Shown in pieces: positions 61,320-64,000 of a DNA stretch of 64,000 bases. The stretch lies in contig CM049306.1 in NCBI GenBank assembly GCA_026874595.1, positions 6,753,519 through 6,817,518 of the forward strand, read 5' to 3'. Source of the DNA: Sipunculus nudus. Taxonomy: Eukaryota > Annelida > Sipuncula > Golfingiida > Sipunculidae. The translations under genes and the position numbers were made by a program. Under the pieces are notes generated by a model that worked only from the letters and a program-made list of their open reading frames with translations, was not told the origin of the DNA and did no database searches. How positions within the stretch are numbered: the stretch's first letter is position 1; each line of letters begins with the position of its first letter.

Positions 61320-64000
61320 AATATTGCAATAAAAAAAAAAACTCGCAGGTCTATTATTAAAGCTGAAACATGCTGTTTTGAAAGTTGCTGTTGAGTATCT
61401 ATTTTATTAAAATAAACTAACTTTACATGATTTTTGTAGGTCTTTAAATATACCTTGTGAACTGCTTCAGATGCATTGGGCCAGATTTTGCTCAATGAAA
61501 TATCAGTTTTTTTTTAATTTGTATATACGGCACAAATCAGTCATTGATTTGTTTATCAAAAATACATAGAAATATAAGCGGTGAACATTCATATGGCTTT
61601 TGTATGTCTTCATTTTAATATTTATTTTGTTATTGATATGTTTATGATTGGCAATAATTCAGACATCAGGAAAATACTTTTTTATCATTTCTCATACAGG
61701 GATATATAAAGGCACATTTTGCACTCTTGTTACATGTAAAAGTCAAACTAAGTTTATCCTTTAAGGGATATTGTCATTTGGAACATTCAGTCATTATTAT
61801 AGGATCTGATGCTTTTCTTGAAGTCTTTAAATTTTAGATTTATTCCATTTAAGAGTCAAATTTGCATAACTTTTGTTAAGAACATAGGGGTCTGCAAAAA
61901 TATTGTCTTCCATTAGTGAGTGAAATAACTCATAAAAAAGATTGTTTCATATAATGCATTTAATACAGATATTTTAAATCTGCTGAAATATGGTATATTA
62001 TCTGCCTGAGTATATTATTCATTGCCAGGACTAGACTGGTTCATGATGGATGTCCTGTTTTCTTTGTTTGTCGGTTGCTTTGTTAATTGATACTCAAGTG
62101 GGTGATGGTTCATGACTTTAGTCAAATCCATAGGATTTCTTAATTTGGATCCTTAAGGTATCAAAAGTAATATCTCTTGTCAGCTTTATGGTTACACATC
62201 CATCATATCTTAGGACCCTCAGATAAAAACAGCTCTTCAGGCAGGTTCTTGTTTGCTCTTAATCTGCTTGGTGATATTGGTTCATTACTCCCGGGTTCAA
62301 ATCCTGGTGAACGCTTGTTAACACAGGTCTAAATAACATGTTCTTCTTGATGATGTTTTGTACCGGCACAAATATTTACCTCAGCTGAGTGAATATGGTT
62401 TAAATGTCATGAAGTCCTAAAACTCAGATTAATGTATAAATAAACCACATTCAAAGTATGTTGATCAGCAGAAACTGCAATTAATGAGCTCATCAGTAGC
62501 TACTGCTGTACCACCTTGTCTGATGGTGTCTGTAAAGTACAAGTGTGTATATTCCAGTGGAATCTAATGCAGGCAAATGTTCATTGTTTATCATGTTCAT
62601 TGTTTATTATGTTTATTACAAAATAATCCAACAGTATTCACTGGATTAAGTTATATTCATCAATACTTGAATCAGCAGGTATTTTTTTAAATTGAACATT
62701 TTTGATATATCAACATAGTTCCCAGTAAAGGCAGCTTTTATCTGTTGCGGTATCAGGGTTTGCTTTACAAGTACTGATATGGAGATTTTTGCATGACATT
62801 GGGAAACATGCAGTGTATTCAGAATTACAGGCTTTAAACGTAGACTGGAATTTACTTTCGTCACTCAAGAGAGCAGGAAGAAAACAATGTTGTGTTGTGA
62901 ACTTGTGTTGTCTCCATACCCAGCATTATCGGAAACTTGATTTGTCCCAGGTAACTAAAAACTATATTTTTAATACTGTCCTTTGGATTAAATTCAAAAT
63001 GTTTTATTTAAACTAAGTTTGCTGTTTTAAGCTAGCATTTCACATATGCCTAATTTGTGTATGCATTACAAATGCATATCTTGTATGTTCACATAATGCA
63101 GCTAGAAAACATACATATATGATTCCGTTAATTCTTGTGTATTGGGGATGTATGCAGAAAACTGGGGATAAGTGCTGCAGGTGCCAGAGGAACACCGCAT
63201 CACTTGTGTCAAAGTGTGGAATTCCCCCATCTATTTTCATGCATATGTACTTTCAGTCCTTAAATTGGCAATCAAAATGTGCTGCATACATATGCACTGG
63301 TAGGCATACATGTAATAATGATATCGCTACCAGAGAATGTGTCAGATTTTTATACAGTAATGCATCCATAATGTATATGTCATGTACGCCCATATATGGA
63401 ATGCCATCTTTAATGTGTAGGATTTCCTTAAAGGACATGTGATTCATGGTTGATTAACACATGTTTCAGCTTAAGTTTGCATCATTTCTGCATGAAATAA
63501 TTAGAAAAAGACTGTGTTCATGAGAATTCGTAGTTGGTACACAAAGTTGGATGCTTGTTTTGTTAAACAGTAAGTCAGATGTTGCCAGGAACGTTCATCA
63601 GTAATAACATAGAGGTCATTCCTGTCAGCAAGTTGCTCTAAAGCTGCAGTTCTTGGTTTATTGTATTTTAATGCTGCATTTTGTGTTTACAGGGGTTAAC
63701 CTGAAGTTTTGTTGCAGTTTAAGCTAATTGATTTGCTGTATAAATTATAGGTTTTATGATTTGTGAAGAATTGTTTGGATTGCAGTGGTGTATTGGTGTT
63801 GTAGATTTTATATGTAAAGTGTAATTAAAAATATCTTATATCATTGAACCTTAGTAGTTTAAACATTGTATTACACACTTTTGTTGGTATACTTTTGTCT
63901 CATTTTTTTGTACCCTCAGATTTTTTTAATTTAGGGTTTTAATTATCTTGCTGCTTAAGTTTGAGTGCACATCCATAAATATAAATGCTGTTTTGTGATA
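61320..64000. other. Downstream flank, no gene recognised
   Basis: AT-rich non-coding DNA. At 62290-62315 there is CGGGTTCAAATCCTGG, a B-box/T-arm-like motif without a matching A box at the right distance. A 107-codon open frame at 63119-63442 is cysteine-rich but matches no family I know. Confidence 0.4.

Noticed and set aside
62285-62320. Possible tRNA gene from a T-arm-like CGGGTTCAAATCCTGG
   Set aside because: No A box, D arm or acceptor stem at the expected distance upstream.
63119-63442. Cysteine-rich 107-codon open frame, possible secreted peptide
   Set aside because: No signal peptide-like start, no regular cysteine spacing, no splice context, and a minus-strand frame overlaps it; treated as chance.

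Overview
This is a eukaryotic window, most likely from a bivalve mollusc. The evidence is two animal genes with introns and GT..AG junctions, an AT-rich background, and a dense load of tandem-repeat-bearing mobile elements whose 5' ends carry runs of CCGTC/TCCG, a type familiar from bivalve genomes. The genus cannot be read from the sequence. There are no bacterial-type operons, CRISPR arrays or rRNA genes. Most short open frames are chance frames or frames inside repeats.

Two genes can be supported. (1) On the minus strand at the left edge (1152 down to 1) there are 384 uninterrupted codons of the Ro60 autoantigen (RO60/TROVE2). They cover the whole TROVE RNA-binding ring and stop at the window edge just before the VWFA/MIDAS part. 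(2) On the plus strand, 30052-59931 holds a complete equilibrative nucleoside transporter (SLC29/ENT1-like). I assembled 14 coding exons whose phases all match (136, 91, 82, 137, 95, 51, 86, 49, 98, 99, 103, 86, 197 and 226 nt = 1536 nt), giving 511 residues, 11 predicted membrane helices and a stop at 59929-59931. Its 5' UTR lies upstream; a possible first exon ends at a GTAAGA donor at 2563. A 3' UTR with polyadenylation signals runs to about 61.3 kb.

The rest is repeats. At least four unrelated-sequence families (called A, B, C and I here) share one architecture: a 5' terminal motif, an internal tandem array, an inverted copy of the 5' motif, a short hairpin, and a fixed 3' tail (TCTAGTT in A, B and I; CTTGTT in C). 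That is the architecture of Helentron-associated non-autonomous elements (HINEs). They are nested in each other and fill introns 4 and 12 and the 5' flank. There is also a 5.6-kb element with palindromic terminal inverted repeats (6020-11665), a hAT-like element (47718-49953), a fossil LINE 3' part (about 46290-47070, minus) and a tRNA-derived SINE-like unit (29650-29735).

The most unusual structure is in the transporter gene. Three of its splice junctions have been tandemly amplified: a 41-bp array of about 22 units carrying the exon 1 donor, a 59-bp array of about 23 units carrying acceptor-like sequence that ends at the exon 3 acceptor, and five exact-pitch 128-bp copies of the exon 13 acceptor plus the first 108 coding bases. 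Only particular choices among these sites keep the reading frame. The transporter also lacks the Asp and Arg of the otherwise well-conserved TM8 motif (D341/R345 of human ENT1).
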